From Portulaca oleracea (taxonomy: Eukaryota; Streptophyta; Magnoliopsida; Caryophyllales; Portulacaceae), in assembly GCA_029582165.1 (NCBI GenBank), contig CM055882.1, positions 15,757,001-15,821,000 of the forward strand: a DNA stretch of 64,000 nt, written 5' to 3'. Numbering within the stretch: position 1 is the first letter of the stretch; every line of letters begins with the position of its first letter. The notes beneath the pieces are model-generated. The model made no database searches and was not told the DNA's origin. It saw only the letters and a list, made by a program, of their open reading frames with translations. Position numbers and translations under genes: made by a program. Of the stretch, positions 10,752-22,437 are shown piece after piece.

Positions 10752-13083
10752 ATGGTTGTTCCTCCTAAAACCCTCGCTGAAATCTACAGAATTGAGCCTT
10801 TCTATGGAACCAACAACAAACGATGGGTCCCAAAAATTATTGCTCTGTCTTGAGCAATTAGAGATTGATCATGTTTTGTCATCACCTCATCTCGAAGATC
10901 CAAATGCTCCACCTCCACAGAATGACTCTGAGCAAACTCTTATCGCCCCTTATACACCACAACAGAATGGTGTAGTTGAACGCAAGTATCGTACCCTTAA
11001 AGAGATGATGAATGCCATGCGTATAAGTTATGGATTACCTAATAACAGGTGGGGAGAAGTTGTTTTGACTGCCTATTTTATTCTCAATAGAGTTCTCCAT
11101 TAAAAGATGGACCAGACCTTGTATGAACTTTAGAAAGGGTACGCCCCAAACCTAAATTATTTGAAAGTGTGGGGTTGTTTGGCTAAAGTTGTTTTACCTA
11201 GTCATAAGCGTACCAACATAGGCCCAAAGACCTTTGATGCTATTTTCATTGGAAATGATCAAAATAGTGTTGTTTATTGTTTTATGTCTTTAACTGATTA
11301 TTCAAATTCTGAATATAGGGATGCTGAATTTTTGGAGCATGTATTTCCGTTAAACAAGAATGTGCCTAATGTGGTAACTTATGTTGTGTCTGATGTTATA
11401 CTTGAGAATGTGAGTTTGCTTGCTTCTAGTTCTAGTACTAGAAATGTGGAAATTGAACTTAAAAGAAGTAAAAGGCAAAGAACTGCAACTGGTTATAGAT
11501 CTGACTTTGTTACTACTTTCCTAGTGGAAGTTTTTAATCATTATGATGTGGATGTCTTGACAGAGAACTTTGTGTCTGTGTTTCTGATTGAGGAAGATCC
11601 AAAAACTTATGTTTAGGCTATTAGGTGTATTGATGGAACCTTTTGAAAAGAAACCATTAAAAGTGAAATAGATTCCCTAGAGTCTAACAAAACTTGGGAA
11701 TTAACTTATTTGCCTAAGGGTTGTAGACCTATTAGTAGTAAATGGTTTTTTAAAAAAGAAGTTGAGGTCTGACGATGGTTCAATTGATAAATATAAAGCC
11801 AGACTTATTATTAGAGGTTTTGACCAAAAGAAAGGGATATATTATTTTGACACTTATTCTCCTGTTACAAAAATATGAACCATTAAAACATTGATTGCTT
11901 TAACTGCTATTTTTGATCTTGTTGTGCAACAAATGGATGTAAAGACAACTTTTCTTAATGGTGACTTAGAGGAAGAAATTTATATGATCTACCCTAAGGG
12001 TTGTGAAGTACCAAGTTAGCAAGATAAGTGTGCATATTGAGAAAATCTCTTTATGGTCTAAAGCAAGCTCCCAAACAGTTGTTTCAGAAAATTGACAGTT
12101 CTCTTGTGAAAAATGGATCTATAGCAAATTTGTGTAATTCTTGTGTTTATTCAAAGATGATATGATCATATTGTTTGCTTATATGCTTATATGTTGATGA
12201 TATGCTAATCTTTGGTATAAATCTGCTTGTAATCAACGAGACCAAAAATTTGTTGTCTTATTTGTTTGAAATGAAAGATATGGATGAAGCTTATGTGATT
12301 TTAGGGATTAAAATTGAAAAACCAATTCTGGTTATGCTTTATGTTAGTCACACTATATTGAGAAAGTGTAAAAAAAATTTAACATGTTTGATGTGACACC
12401 AGTTAGAACTCCCTACGATCGTAGCATATCTATAAAGAAGACTAACGGTCCTAGTGTGTCTTAATCTGAGTATACCAAAATTATAGGAAGTGTAATATTT
12501 TTGATGAACTTTACTCGTCCTTATATTGCTTATGCTGTGAGTAGATTTAGTCGTTATGCACATAATCCTAGTCAAGAACATTGGAATGCACTTTACCGTT
12601 TGCTTCACAATTGATTGGTGTTTGCATTTTAATAAGTTTCCTGGTGTTTTAGACGGATATTGTGATACAAACGGGATTTCTGACAATGATGAAGTTAGTT
12701 CTACTAGTGGTTATGTATTTACCTTGGGTGGTGGGGCTATCTCATGGAAGTCTGTAAAACAGACTTGCATAGCCCGCTCTATCATGGAATCTAAATTTAT
12801 TGCTCTTGAATTGGCAGATCAAGAATCGGAGTGGCTTAGAGGTCTCTTAGTAGGTGTGCCACTATGAGAGAAGCAAGAGACACCTATCTCTATACACTGT
12901 GACTCATAGACACCAATTGGAGTGGCTCATAACAGTGTCTACAACGGAAAAAGGAGACATATCCGTGTCGTTAGACACAGTGTAGTGAGATAATTGCTAA
13001 AACATGGTGTCATATCCTTGCATTATGTAGTGAGACCCAAGAATAATTTGGCGGATCCTCTCATTAAGGGATTGACTAGATGA
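10752..13083 (+). pseudogene. copia A gag-pol pseudogene
   Basis: Gag starts at 10752 with a typical copia N-terminus (TLAEIYRIEPFYGTNNKRW) and breaks within about 40 codons. The sequence then jumps to the integrase core end (PYTPQQNGVVERKYRTLKEM, about 10950-11100) and the integrase-RT linker (LKVWGCLAKVVLPSHKR, from 11158). Scattered RT follows: ISSKWFFKKEV, QQMDVKTTFLNGDLEEEIYM at about 11930-11985, then YVDDMLIFG at 12190-12216. RNase H shows [16 protein letters not shown] and [20 protein letters not shown] (12704-12850), and pol ends near 13083 with NLADPLIKGLTR. Protease and the integrase catalytic aspartates are missing. At least a dozen stops and shifts occur, so this is a relic. Confidence 0.9.
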
Positions 13084-13696
13084 GTAGTTCTCGAGACATC
13101 GAGGGGGATAGAGCTTAAGCCTATGGCTTGAAGAGGTATGGTGGATAACAATCATTTGGTCAAATGAAACCATACTAATATTTGAGGTGCACTACATTCT
13201 TATCCCTATGGTGCTAAGTAGTGTTTTTAAGTTTGAGATTATTCTCTTAATGAAGAGACACATTGATGGATTCACTGACTATATATTAAATGTGAGGATG
13301 AGCGAATTCGCTCTTAATAATTCCATAGTCACAGTTGTGGTGGTCTTTGATTTGATAGGCTTGATGGAATTACCTATGTAAGTGTGAAGGTTTGGCCGCC
13401 TTCTATGAGGGATTTGGGTTATATCTCTAGAGCACTTATGAGTCCCAAGGTGTGCGCATGACCATAAAGGCGTAAGTGTTTTATCGCGGAGTAAGCTTTT
13501 TGGTAGGTTGATATGTGTTGTGGGAGTCTCAATCAAAGTCTTCCAAGTTCAAGGCCTAGGCCACTTGTAAGATTATTGATTGTTGCCTCACATCACTAAT
13601 GTGTCAATTCAAATAGAAAAATATTGACGCCTAAGTATCTGACCTATATTTTGCCCAATTTTCTCTCTTTTCTTTTCCTGGCTACCTTGTAAGTCA

Positions 13697-13890
13697 TTAG
13701 TGGGGGATTGTTGGATGTGAAGATGGGAGTTAATGACTACAAGGTAGATTTTTGTCTTGTTTTCTAACTTTCCTTGTCCCACATAGGAGGAAAAGTGAGG
13801 TTTAGAGTGAGTTTATATATCACTCTATCCCTCCTTGTGTGGTATTGAGTTGAAAATGGGTTTGATGGAGGGAAGTGTGGTTTGGACCTA
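13697..13890 (+). repeat. Polypurine tract and truncated 3' LTR of copia A
   Basis: AGTGGGGGAT immediately precedes TGTTGGATG, the expected polypurine tract to LTR junction. Similarity to the 5' LTR persists to about 13890 (GTGTGGTTTGGRCCT) and then stops abruptly. Confidence 0.82.
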
Positions 13891-15090
13891 TTTTCAAAGA
13901 ACATATAGTTAAGTAGCTTGTTCAAAGATCATACTCTAACCGGTTAATTAAGGAAAATAGTAGAAGGGAGAATTAATTAGATTAACAAGTATTATTTATC
14001 ACATATAGTTAATTAAAATACAAAAATAAAATAAAATAATAAATGTGAATAATAAATTGAAATAAAACAACAAAAGTATAACTTGAACATGAACATGAAC
14101 ATAATCAATATATTTTCAAACTAGCATTTAGTCAAATTAGTTATACCTTGAATATTATTTTAATTCAAATGTTGCATCCTAACAAAGCGAAAGTAAAGAA
14201 ATAAAATGTCAACCTTCATGTTGATTTCTTACGAGTGCAAAATGATGACAAAAACAGAGGGAGAGAAGAGAAATGAACAAGTTTAGTGTCAATACTCCTA
14301 GGGAATTGTCAATGTGAAAAAATAGGGTAAAATAACGGTGTATTTCATAGGTGAAAAAATAGGGTGAAAATCAGGGGCAACAACCTCAATACTTGCGGGC
14401 ATTCAAGGCTAAAAAAAAAAAACCATAGTTGTACATTTCCCTAAGTCATGTGCACCTCCGGAGGTATTAGGTCGAACGCGGCGGGTGTGGGTGAGACTTG
14501 CTCCATACCTAATAATATGATGATGGGTTTTGAACCGCATATGAGTAATCTCAATGCCTTGGGATGAAATGATGAATGATAGCTAGGCCTTAGGAGTTGT
14601 GCTCGAATTGAAAAAGAAAATACATTGAGGTATTATGTATGTCATAGGGCAACCCAACTTCAAATGAACATAACTCCCCCATCCACCTTCAGATTGAATT
14701 AATTCAAGTCTTGTCAGGAAGCTTATATAGTAAACTTTAAACTTCTAGAATGTAAGAAATGGAAATCGATGGAAAGACTCGTGATCAAAAGAGGTGGCCC
14801 ATATTCGTGAAAAGAACTACAAATGACGGATTTTTTTTAGAAGATTTTGATGCGGAAAAGGCTAAAGATGAAAGTGCCTTCATGTGGAAGGGTGTTTTTC
14901 GTGGAGTGATTTGCTACTACCATTTTTTGCATCTCAAAATTTTTGACATTTAATCCTAAATTATTAAAAAATAAAATAAAAAATACTCAAAATAAATAAC
15001 ATAATTACAAAGGTGAATTGAACGTGAAAATTCAATGTCTACAAGAGGTTATTACTAGCAATTTTAATCGAAATGGGCTTTAGAGTGGAA
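13891..15090. other. Intergenic stretch, no gene recognised
   Basis: AT-rich sequence with an A12 run near 14411. A 64-codon ORF at 14759-14953 has no recognisable domain and I do not call it. The stretch 14436-14560 is less AT-rich (GAACGCGGCGGGTGTGGGT) and could be a fragment of an unidentified LTR. Confidence 0.5.
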
Positions 15091-15261
15091 TGAGTTCAAA
15101 TGATAATGACTTGTGTCTCCACTGTTTCTTATGAATTCATTTTTAATGGTAAATTCTGTGGGTTGGTATTACTTTTTAGAGGTTTTCGACAAAGGGATCC
15201 TATTTCTCTATACCTTTTTGTGATTGTTGCAGAAGCTTTATTGATAGTGGTGTACAAGAAT

Positions 15262-15972
15262 ACCCAAAACAACAACGAAACGAAAACGAAAACCAAACGA
15301 CAAAACTGCAAAAATCAAATTAGTGAAAGCAGTTATTTGTTTTGGAATTTTTAGAATTTGCGGTTACGGTTAATCAAACTTAGCGCTGGCAAAAAATCGG
15401 GTCCGGATAAATTCGGGTCGGACAAATTCGGACAATGTCAAAATTCGGACAAGAAATTCATGTCCGGACCCAGTTTTATTTCAGGTCGAACCGGGTCGGA
15501 CGATTCGGACGAAACTAAACTCGGGTTCGGACGATAGAAAAAATAGAAATTTTATGTCCGAATATTTATTCAGTCAATTCGGTCAATATCAAAATCCGGA
15601 CGAAAAATCTATGTCCAGACCCGGCTTTTTCCGGGTCGGACGATTCGAGTAATTCGGGTCGGACAAAATTTTGCCAGCCCTAATCAAACTGGTTTAGCCA
15701 TGTACAATTTTGGTTTTGACTTTTTCAGAAACAGTTAACCACGGTTAATCCATTTTGAGTAATTGAAAAACAAACCCTAACCAGTTAACTGGTAGATTGA
15801 TGAATTTAGTGTGGCAATGTCACATTTTTACTTTAAATTTCCAGGAACCGGTGGTTAACGTAAATTGAACTCAAAAAGCAGTTAACATCATTTTCAATAA
15901 GGATAAACTACAGTTAACTGCCTGTTTCGGATTGGTTTTTGTTTGAAGCTTCCAAATACGGTTAACCGCAAA
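15262..15972. other. Insertion-rich gap within the LINE, GGTTAACCG-type repeats
   Basis: This non-coding stretch separates the two LINE RT blocks. It is full of CGGTTAA/TTAACCG units and AACGAAACGAAAAC runs, resembling a degenerate non-autonomous hAT element, and it contains the better-defined hAT MITE at 15381-15682. Its own termini are unclear. Confidence 0.45.
15381..15682. mobile_element. hAT-type MITE, 302 bp
   Basis: The terminal inverted repeats are TAGCGCTGGCAAAA on the left and the complement of TAGGGCTGGCAAAA on the right. They are flanked by a perfect 8-bp target duplication ATCAAACT (15373-15380, 15683-15690), the length expected for hAT. The interior consists of repeated GGGTCGGAC/TTCGGAC units with no coding potential. 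Confidence 0.92.
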
Positions 15973-16521
15973 TGGCTTAATTTTTTGCAAAGTAACCCCA
16001 CTGGAGTGCTTGAAGATAATTGAGAATCTCAACCATGACCACAAATATCGGACTAGAAAGTGAACTATATATGAAAAGTCTAATATGGCATTTTGTAAGG
16101 GGGCAAAACTTTAGAGCAAGTGGAACTACTAAACTTGCTAAAAGTGAAGAAGGCAGATAACCTCGAAAAATACTTAGGAGGCACAACGTATATTTGCTAC
16201 AACAAGAAAGAAATCTCCAATACTTTACGGGAGAGGATATTGAACAAACTTAATGGATGGAAAGAGCATTTATTATTCAAACTTATTAAAGAGGTAGTTA
16301 TAAAAACCATTATTCATGTTATTCCTACCTATCTAATAATCTTATTAAACTTCTTCAATGCTTGGTTGATGAAGTTCATATACTTTGTATCGAATTCTTT
16401 TAGGGTTCCAAAAAGGGAAAAAGAATAATACATGGGAACGTTTGGGATAATTTATCTAAACCTAAGTGCCTTAGAGGTTTAGGTTTTAGGAGAATTGATG
16501 TGATTGATGATACGATGCTAG

Positions 16522-17841
16522 TGACTGGGCCGCAACGGCACGGGTACTATGTAGAACGTCAAGGTCGATCCCATAGGGACTTAGTCTAGTAACGCAATGA
16601 ACTATCCCTCGACTTAATTGCTAAGTCAATCGAGTTCTTGGTGTTTTTGCTGATTTCTAATAAACTATTAAAGCTAAGGTTGACAGAAAGAGTTAAGTCT
16701 GGGGTAATTCAATGGATGAGGACTTCCAGGGTTTTACTCACCTAACAACGGGGTTGGAAAAAAACAGGTCAAAGCTTGTGCAAGAAATAAATTAAATGAA
16801 TCAAGAATCGACAACCTCTAAATTTTATCGCCCTTTCGATGCTAAATAGAATTATTCTAAACAACCTAATCAACAACTTTCGTATGCCTCTTAGGTTAAG
16901 AAGAATTGAAGGTCTCAAAAAGTCAGGTTATCTAATTGATTCCCTAGTTTACTATTCCTTTCTCAACTTTCGTAAGCTTAGGTAGACAGGTTGGTAGTCA
17001 TATTACCCTAATTCACCTTTCAGTACTTTTCACGTTAATCTCAGAATTACAAGAATCCAAGGCCTTAAGAACACTCATAAGCATGAAAAACGCACCCTTC
17101 TATTGATTCAATCAAGAATTCAAACACAAACTAAAATATTATAATCAAACACCATAGTTTCGGTTCATAAAACTCTAGAAAGAACGAAATCTACTCACGA
17201 ATAGTCATTGAAAACAACAAATGCGTTCTAAACATGATAATCAATTCTTGAAACTAAGAAAGAAATGCGAAAAGAGTAAAGCAAACACTGAGGCGAATTC
17301 CGTAGAGTCTCTCGATCTCCAGGGTGGAAATTTCTTCACGAGTGTTGCACGCTTCCTCTTGAATATAATTCTTGGAAATCTTTGAACCGATTCTCAATGA
17401 ATGGAGGTGTTTTTGTGATGAATTGCTCAAGAAGCTCTCTCTTTCTGCTCGGAAGAACTGACGAACGACGCTCCCTTTTCTCTCCCCCTTTTATTTGCTT
17501 GCAAAAATAACCGCCAAAGCGCGTCTCCAGCGGCCACCACGGTCCGTGGTGGTCACCATGGTTAGCCCGTGGTAGGTGCTGCCTGGCGCTTCTTTGGTCG
17601 ATTTCTCCTGAAATTTATGCTATGGGTTGATCAACAGTGGTTGATACCCGTGGTGCCCTTGGTCTTGCCAAATTTGCTCCTAAAATCGGCTTTTTGCTCG
17701 TGAATATGCAAATCAACACCAAAAATGCAAAGACCAAGCGTAAGTAGAGAAATGAGGGAGATTATAAACATTTTTGGCCTAAATCTACCATGATTATGCT
17801 TATAAAACACCTAGAAATAAGTGCAAATAACGCACTTATCA
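16522..17841 (-). repeat. 3' LTR of the minus-strand Athila-like element
   Basis: In element orientation the LTR runs from TGATAAGTGCGTTATTTGC at 17841 to GGCCCAGTCA at 16522. It contains a perfect 19-bp palindrome, CCACCACGGTCCGTGGTGG, at 17534-17552 that the 5' LTR lacks through a short deletion. Most other differences from the 5' LTR are single bases. Confidence 0.93.
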
Positions 17842-17852
17842 AACCCCTCCAC
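17842..17852 (-). other. Polypurine tract of the Athila-like element
   Basis: In element orientation GTGGAGGGGTT lies directly against the TGATAAG start of the 3' LTR. Just upstream (17858-17880) is a conserved CTTGCTTGGGGACAAG stretch that has a counterpart, CTTGCTCGAGGACAAGCAAG, before the polypurine tract of the plus-strand element at about 53824. Confidence 0.85.
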
Positions 17853-19750
17853 GCTAACTCATTTCTTGTCCCCAAGCAAGTACTAGTCTCAAAAATCGAG
17901 AATAAAGAGTCAAAACAGGACTAGGGACTCAAAATAGAAGAAAATGAAATGAAAGAGAACTCAACTACTCTATGTACAAACCCCCTCAGGTAAGCGTTAG
18001 CAGAACTCTCAAGCAACTAGGCCTAACCAAACACAGCCCAAAAGCGATTAAAAACATTTTGGCACAAGAAAGAGGGAAATTTTCGAATGAGATTTAGGGG
18101 AATTACACCATCAAGATTAAATTAATCCCCCCCCCCCCCGTCACCAATTTAGCAAGAAAACACATGTATGAGCATGAAACTAAGACGATTGAGAGCAATC
18201 CTCACTCTTGGGAATGTGGAAACACTCCTCTCAAGTGTTTTGAAAATGAATTCGATGTTGGTTCTCTCAATACTCTAGCCTAAGAAATAATTTGTCATAT
18301 GCTTGTTAAACATCTCGATACTCCACCACTAATATGAAAAATGCAAATGACAATCAAGAGGTCTTTGAAAGGGTTGTAATGGGCCTAAGGTTAAGGGTAA
18401 GGGACGGAAAGTATTTGCATAAGTGGAGCTCAAAGCCAAGTTTGGAGTTATACTTCACCAAATTCGTGCAATCTTATTGATCCTTACTCATAAACAATCA
18501 TAAATATCCCATAACATTTATTGGAAATCACCTCAAAACTAGATTCCTCACTTGCCGATACACTTGTGCTTCTCTTTTTTTTCCTTTTTTTTGGATTTTT
18601 TTCTTTTCTCTTGGATTTTGCTTTCTTTTTTTTTTTCGAAGCCTGTGAGTAGCAAGTGACGCTCATATACAAAACTCAGCACAAAGCTCGGCGGATTTCA
18701 CTGACACAATCAAATCATATTGAGGCTATATAAGTGGGAACAACCATCACTTCCTATTCACGACATTCCCAACAAATCGATCCACGAATGTATCACAGGT
18801 AACCCTACTAATCACACTCAACATACTCCAAGTAGTGGGTTTTAGGGTAGGAAGATATGTAACCGGCCAAGGCTTATAATTTCGATTTATTCAAGAAGAA
18901 GGGAGTAATCAAAGGCTAAAAGAAGGGTTAAAAGCGGGAATTTACATGATTCGGGTGGCTATCTGGCTATGTAGCTACAATTAGTACAAGTGAATGCCTC
19001 AATCATGTTGTCAATGCATGATGCAAAATGCAAAATGCAGTTTCAAAGAGATGAAAAACAAGTTCTAGAGATTGCAACCAAGGTAGAACAACACATGTGA
19101 ATATGAGACTAATAAAAATGATTAGTCGTTTTGGCTTAGTGGTCTCACAGGTTTGTGCTCAACAACCAATCAAAGAACATAATCGTTCATATGCAAAAAA
19201 ACTTACTTTAGAGGGGCAAGAGGGGAAATTGACCTTCACTTTCAAAACGCAATTCCAAATCAAGAAGTTTCTGAAACTCTTTTTAAAAAAATGAACCACA
19301 ATTGGGCTTTGCAATGGCTAAACAAAGCTACAAGAAAAACTACTTAGCTTACAATCATCACCGGAGGATTACCTAACCTAACCTAATGCTATTCTAATTT
19401 TTTTTCTATGTTTTTTCATTTTTTTTAAAGAAACTAAATGCAAACTAAACTAAATGCAACTTATATGCTCATGTAATTACCTATAAAGAGGAAAGAAAAA
19501 CAAAGGAAAGAAAAGACTTCTAGATTCTAAAATGCAACAATATCCCATGTATGAAATGAAAAATATGTACAATTGTGTTCAAGGAACATCACTTTTCCAA
19601 AGCTATCACCAAACATCAGTCAGAATACAGGCAACCAAGTCAATCAAATCACTCAAACCCACCCCTCGATGCTAGGACACAACATTGTCCTCAATGCAAA
19701 AAAGAAACAATCATTATAGGGGAGAGGGAAAAAAGTCAATGATTAAGGCA
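17853..19750 (-). other. Post-env 3' region of the Athila-like element
   Basis: No ORF survives here, yet blocks match the corresponding region of the plus-strand Athila-like element in the same order. In element orientation these are CTCTAGAACTTG-TTT-CATCT near 19080-19050, AAGCCTTGGCC near 18880, an A/G-rich tract at 18545-18640, and CCCTTACCCTTAACC with CCCATTACAACCC at about 18366-18400 followed by CTTGATTGTCA. The purine tract gives rise to a lysine-rich open frame that I do not consider a gene. Confidence 0.7.
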
Positions 19751-21082
19751 TCACTCCTTAGGAGGAGGGGGAGGATAGGGGTAAGGAATTAGGGCACCAT
19801 GGGTTTGAAACCAACCACACATCGCAGATAGGCACTCGCTCATGTTGGTCAAATGTTGGTTTTGTGACGCAATCATGTCCCGGAGTTCAGCATCCTCCGA
19901 TCGGACATAGTCCCTAAGGGAGGTTTGATCGTCGTGAATCTCGCGAAGTGCACTAGAGAAATCGCACATATCAAAGGTGTGGGACGATGAAGGGCCAGAT
20001 GATGAAGGGGGTTGGTCATGGTCAGGTTCTGGGTCGTCCTCTCGAGGGTCATGGGGCGCAGGGTCGGCTTCCACCCCAGGTTCGAAAAAGAAATTGTCCC
20101 AATTTTGGATAGTTGTTTAGGCCACATTAGGTAACTGCAGGAGCCGCCGATTGGGGTACCTCCAATAGAGGTAACCCCCTCAAGAGATAACAAAAAGCAT
20201 TGTGGTGAAGGTGTTAAGGTCTAATCTCTCAGAGCCTGGGACCCTAAAGTTCTCATCCGGGACGACCCCTAAGGACTTCACAATCCTAGTGATCATTCCC
20301 GCCCCCTCCCCCTCCCACAATCAATCTTCCCTTTGTTACTATTGGTGATTTTTTGGAGATGGGTGATCAGAAAGGAACCGAGGTCCATGGTCTCACCTCT
20401 AAACATCTTTTTCAGAAAAATAGCTCCGCCATCCGTGGCATGTTAAGGTTGTCATCCCTTGTGAAAAAGCTCGTTGCAAGAATGCATTGAGCTACCCTGA
20501 TCACAGGATTTCTAATCTCAGTTCCTTTTGACCTTCTAGGGTTGAAATGAGGGTCCCAGTAAGCATCTCCCAGAAAGAGTCCGGGTTATACCTAGGAGGT
20601 AGACGACGCTCACTAACATCCAAGAGAGGTGGAAAATTGAAGATGTTATGGAAGGAACGCAAATTAAGCTGATAATCACGACCATGCAAACGGAACCTAA
20701 TTACCCCCTCTTGACAATGTTGACCGTTTTGGACTTCCGTATATAAAGTGCTCAAGAATTCTAGGGTCAAGTTCGAGTAAGAGGGTTCTTTGAAGTTCAA
20801 GTAATCTCCCATCCCCTCTCTAGCAAATAACTAACATATATCATCCAAAATTCCCATAGATTGCAACAAAGTATCATCCATATACCGAGATGCAACAAAA
20901 CCACGAGATTTTAAATGTAGATAATTGGCAGTATGCATAGGATTAGTAAAATGAAAGGGAATGGGTTCGTTACCTGGCTCCATTGTAGCACGATTTGCAG
21001 CTCGTTGGGCTTGTAGCTCCCTCGGGTTTGCTTGGTTTGAGGGCCCTCCAGATGCATCAGTCCTCCTCTTCTTTGGTACCAT
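19751..21082 (-). pseudogene. Athila env-like ORF (ORF-1 family), broken
   Basis: This is the extra ORF downstream of pol found in Athila-type elements. It begins at the ATG at 21082 (MVPKKRR, with a basic start) and reaches DTLLQSMGILDD at 20840, the same motif as GMLDDVI in the plus-strand element. After a stop it continues at 20812-20501 with LTLEFLSTLYTEVQ and GVIRFRLHGRDYQLNLRSF, the conserved core of the family. The C-terminal part at 20074-19751 is acidic/proline-rich, then heptad-like (LRDYVRSEDAELRDMIASQ) and ends in a proline run. At least one nonsense change and two shifts break it. Whether the family is truly envelope-derived is unresolved; I see no signal peptide or transmembrane segment. 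Confidence 0.8.
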
Positions 21083-22345
21083 TGATATGTAACTTGAAGC
21101 TCCAACAATGGTGATACGGAAAAGTGAGTGGAAAGAAAATGAAGGTTGGGGTTAGGGTTTGGAATTGGTGGTTGAGTGGTCAATGGGGTTGGACGAGTGG
21201 TTAGGTGTGCTAGGGTTTAGGGTTCGCGCGAGGGTGTGTTTGTGGTGCTCGAATGGTTAGGGTTAGGGTTTTCGAACAGGGTGGATGTAGTTGAACGAAT
21301 ATGGTGGTTGAATAGGGGTCAAGTGGTGAGGTTGAAGGAGGAAAAGAAGATGGGAAGGGAGATGAGGGTGGTGCGAATGGTGAGTGGAGAATTAGGGTTT
21401 GGGTTTTGTGAAGAAGGAAGGAGAAGAAGAAAAGAATGGAGATGGATAGGGAGAAGGAGAATGGTGAGTTAGGGTTTAGGGTTCGCACAAGGAGAGGAGA
21501 AAAAGAATTGAATGAAATTGGGCAGAAAAGGGAGAAAAGAAGAATTGAATCTGCGACTTTCAGCTGCCACGGTCCGTGTCAGGCACCACTGGCAGAACGT
21601 GGTCAGTGCAGGGAGTTGGATTTCTGAGGGAAATGAGGGGAGAAGGAAGGGGGCCTGCCACGGTCCATGGTCAGAACCACGGGCGGACCGTGGCGGGCGC
21701 TGGAAGGGGCTTTTTTTGGTTGAGAAATTGCCCAGATGGCCATGGTCCATGACAGAAGCCTTGGGCAGGCCGTGGTTCACACTAAGGTCTCGGGTTGAGC
21801 CGATTTTTGAGCACTTATCTTTCATTTCTTGTACACTCAAACTCTCAACCTCTCTTCACTCATACTCTCTTAATTTCTAACTCTCCTAACTCCCTCAAAA
21901 CTCACCTTCCAAAAAAATTCACTCATTGATACTCTCTTGTTTTACCTCCATACCTCACCCGAAACTCTTCTTTACTCTCAAAACTCACATGCTAACTCTT
22001 TTTCTCCCTCAAATTCACCCATCCATGCTAGCTCTTTTGCTCGAATTAAGCATCGCTTCCTCTCACTCTCTTTTTTCTTCACTCTATCTCTTTCCTTTTT
22101 TTGTTCAACATTCACACACTAAGACAAGGAAAACAAAACCATAAGAGATTAAGAAAAAAAATGAAAAGAAAAGTAAAAAAGAGAAAAGAAAAGAAAAACT
22201 AAGGACTGAAAAGAAACTAGGAAGGGGAAAAACAAAAACAAAAAAAATTTAACTCCTACGAAAGACTAAGGGGAGGAAAAGAAAAGTAAACTAAAACTGA
22301 AAAGCTTGGGTTGCCTCCCAAGAAGCGCTACTTTAACGTCTTAAG
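21083..22345 (-). other. Leader between pol and env-like ORF, with GC-rich palindromes
   Basis: No gene is seen; several overlapping frames of 60-120 codons on both strands are composition artefacts. The stretch 21200-21490 has telomere-like GTTAGGGTTTAGGGTT runs. Imperfect palindromes of the CCACGGTCCGTGG type cluster at about 21566-21590, 21655-21700 and 21738-21775, echoing the palindrome in the LTR. At the pol-proximal end (22308-22345), CTTCTTGGGAGGCAACCC in element orientation is a block that also marks the end of pol in other Athila-type elements. Confidence 0.65.
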
Positions 22346-22437
22346 CTAGACGATACTTAACTCAAGTCATTTTAAGGTCGGCGAGGGCATAACATGTGGC
22401 TGTCTCCTCGATTTGGCCCGTGATCTAGGGCTTAAGT

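Larger units (their letters stand above)
9835..13890 (+). mobile_element. Ty1/copia LTR retrotransposon, decayed (copia A)
   Basis: Two related LTR sequences bracket a copia-ordered coding region (gag start, integrase, RT, RNase H). The 5' LTR begins at 9835 (TGTAGGAAAGTGAAGATGGG) and the 3' LTR at 13709 (TGTTGGATGTGAAGATGGG); the shared stretch includes TTGTCCCACATAGGAGGAAA. A G-rich polypurine tract precedes the 3' LTR. The 3' LTR is broken off after about 180 bp, and a large internal deletion joins gag to integrase. Multiple stops and frameshifts make it non-functional. Confidence 0.85.
15095..16521 (+). pseudogene. L1-type LINE ORF2 fragment (reverse transcriptase), left half
   Basis: This is part of the reverse transcriptase of a plant non-LTR retrotransposon. 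15100-15240 encodes RGFRQRDPISLYLF, the plant LINE RT motif usually written RGLRQGDPLSP-LF, preceded by CVSTVSYEFIFNG. After an insertion-rich gap, 16000-16430 encodes the region downstream of the catalytic palm (KADNLEKYLGGTTYI, LNKLNGWKEHLLFK, KTIIHVIPTYLII). The frame then decays (about 16430-16510 reads roughly as a PKCLRGLGFRRIDV-like block). The pseudogene is cut at 16521 by the Athila-like element and resumes at 29018. The FADD-type catalytic motif is not visible, probably lost in the gap at 15250-15970. Confidence 0.8.

Noticed and set aside
14759..14953. 64-codon ORF
   Set aside because: No similarity that I recognise, and it stands alone between decayed elements.
18484..18672. Lysine/serine-rich 62-codon ORF that looks like a nuclear basic protein
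   Set aside because: It is read from the purine tract of the Athila post-env region; composition alone explains it.
21210..21880. Several ORFs of 63-123 codons on both strands
   Set aside because: They overlap one another on both strands in repetitive GC-rich leader sequence, none with a domain.
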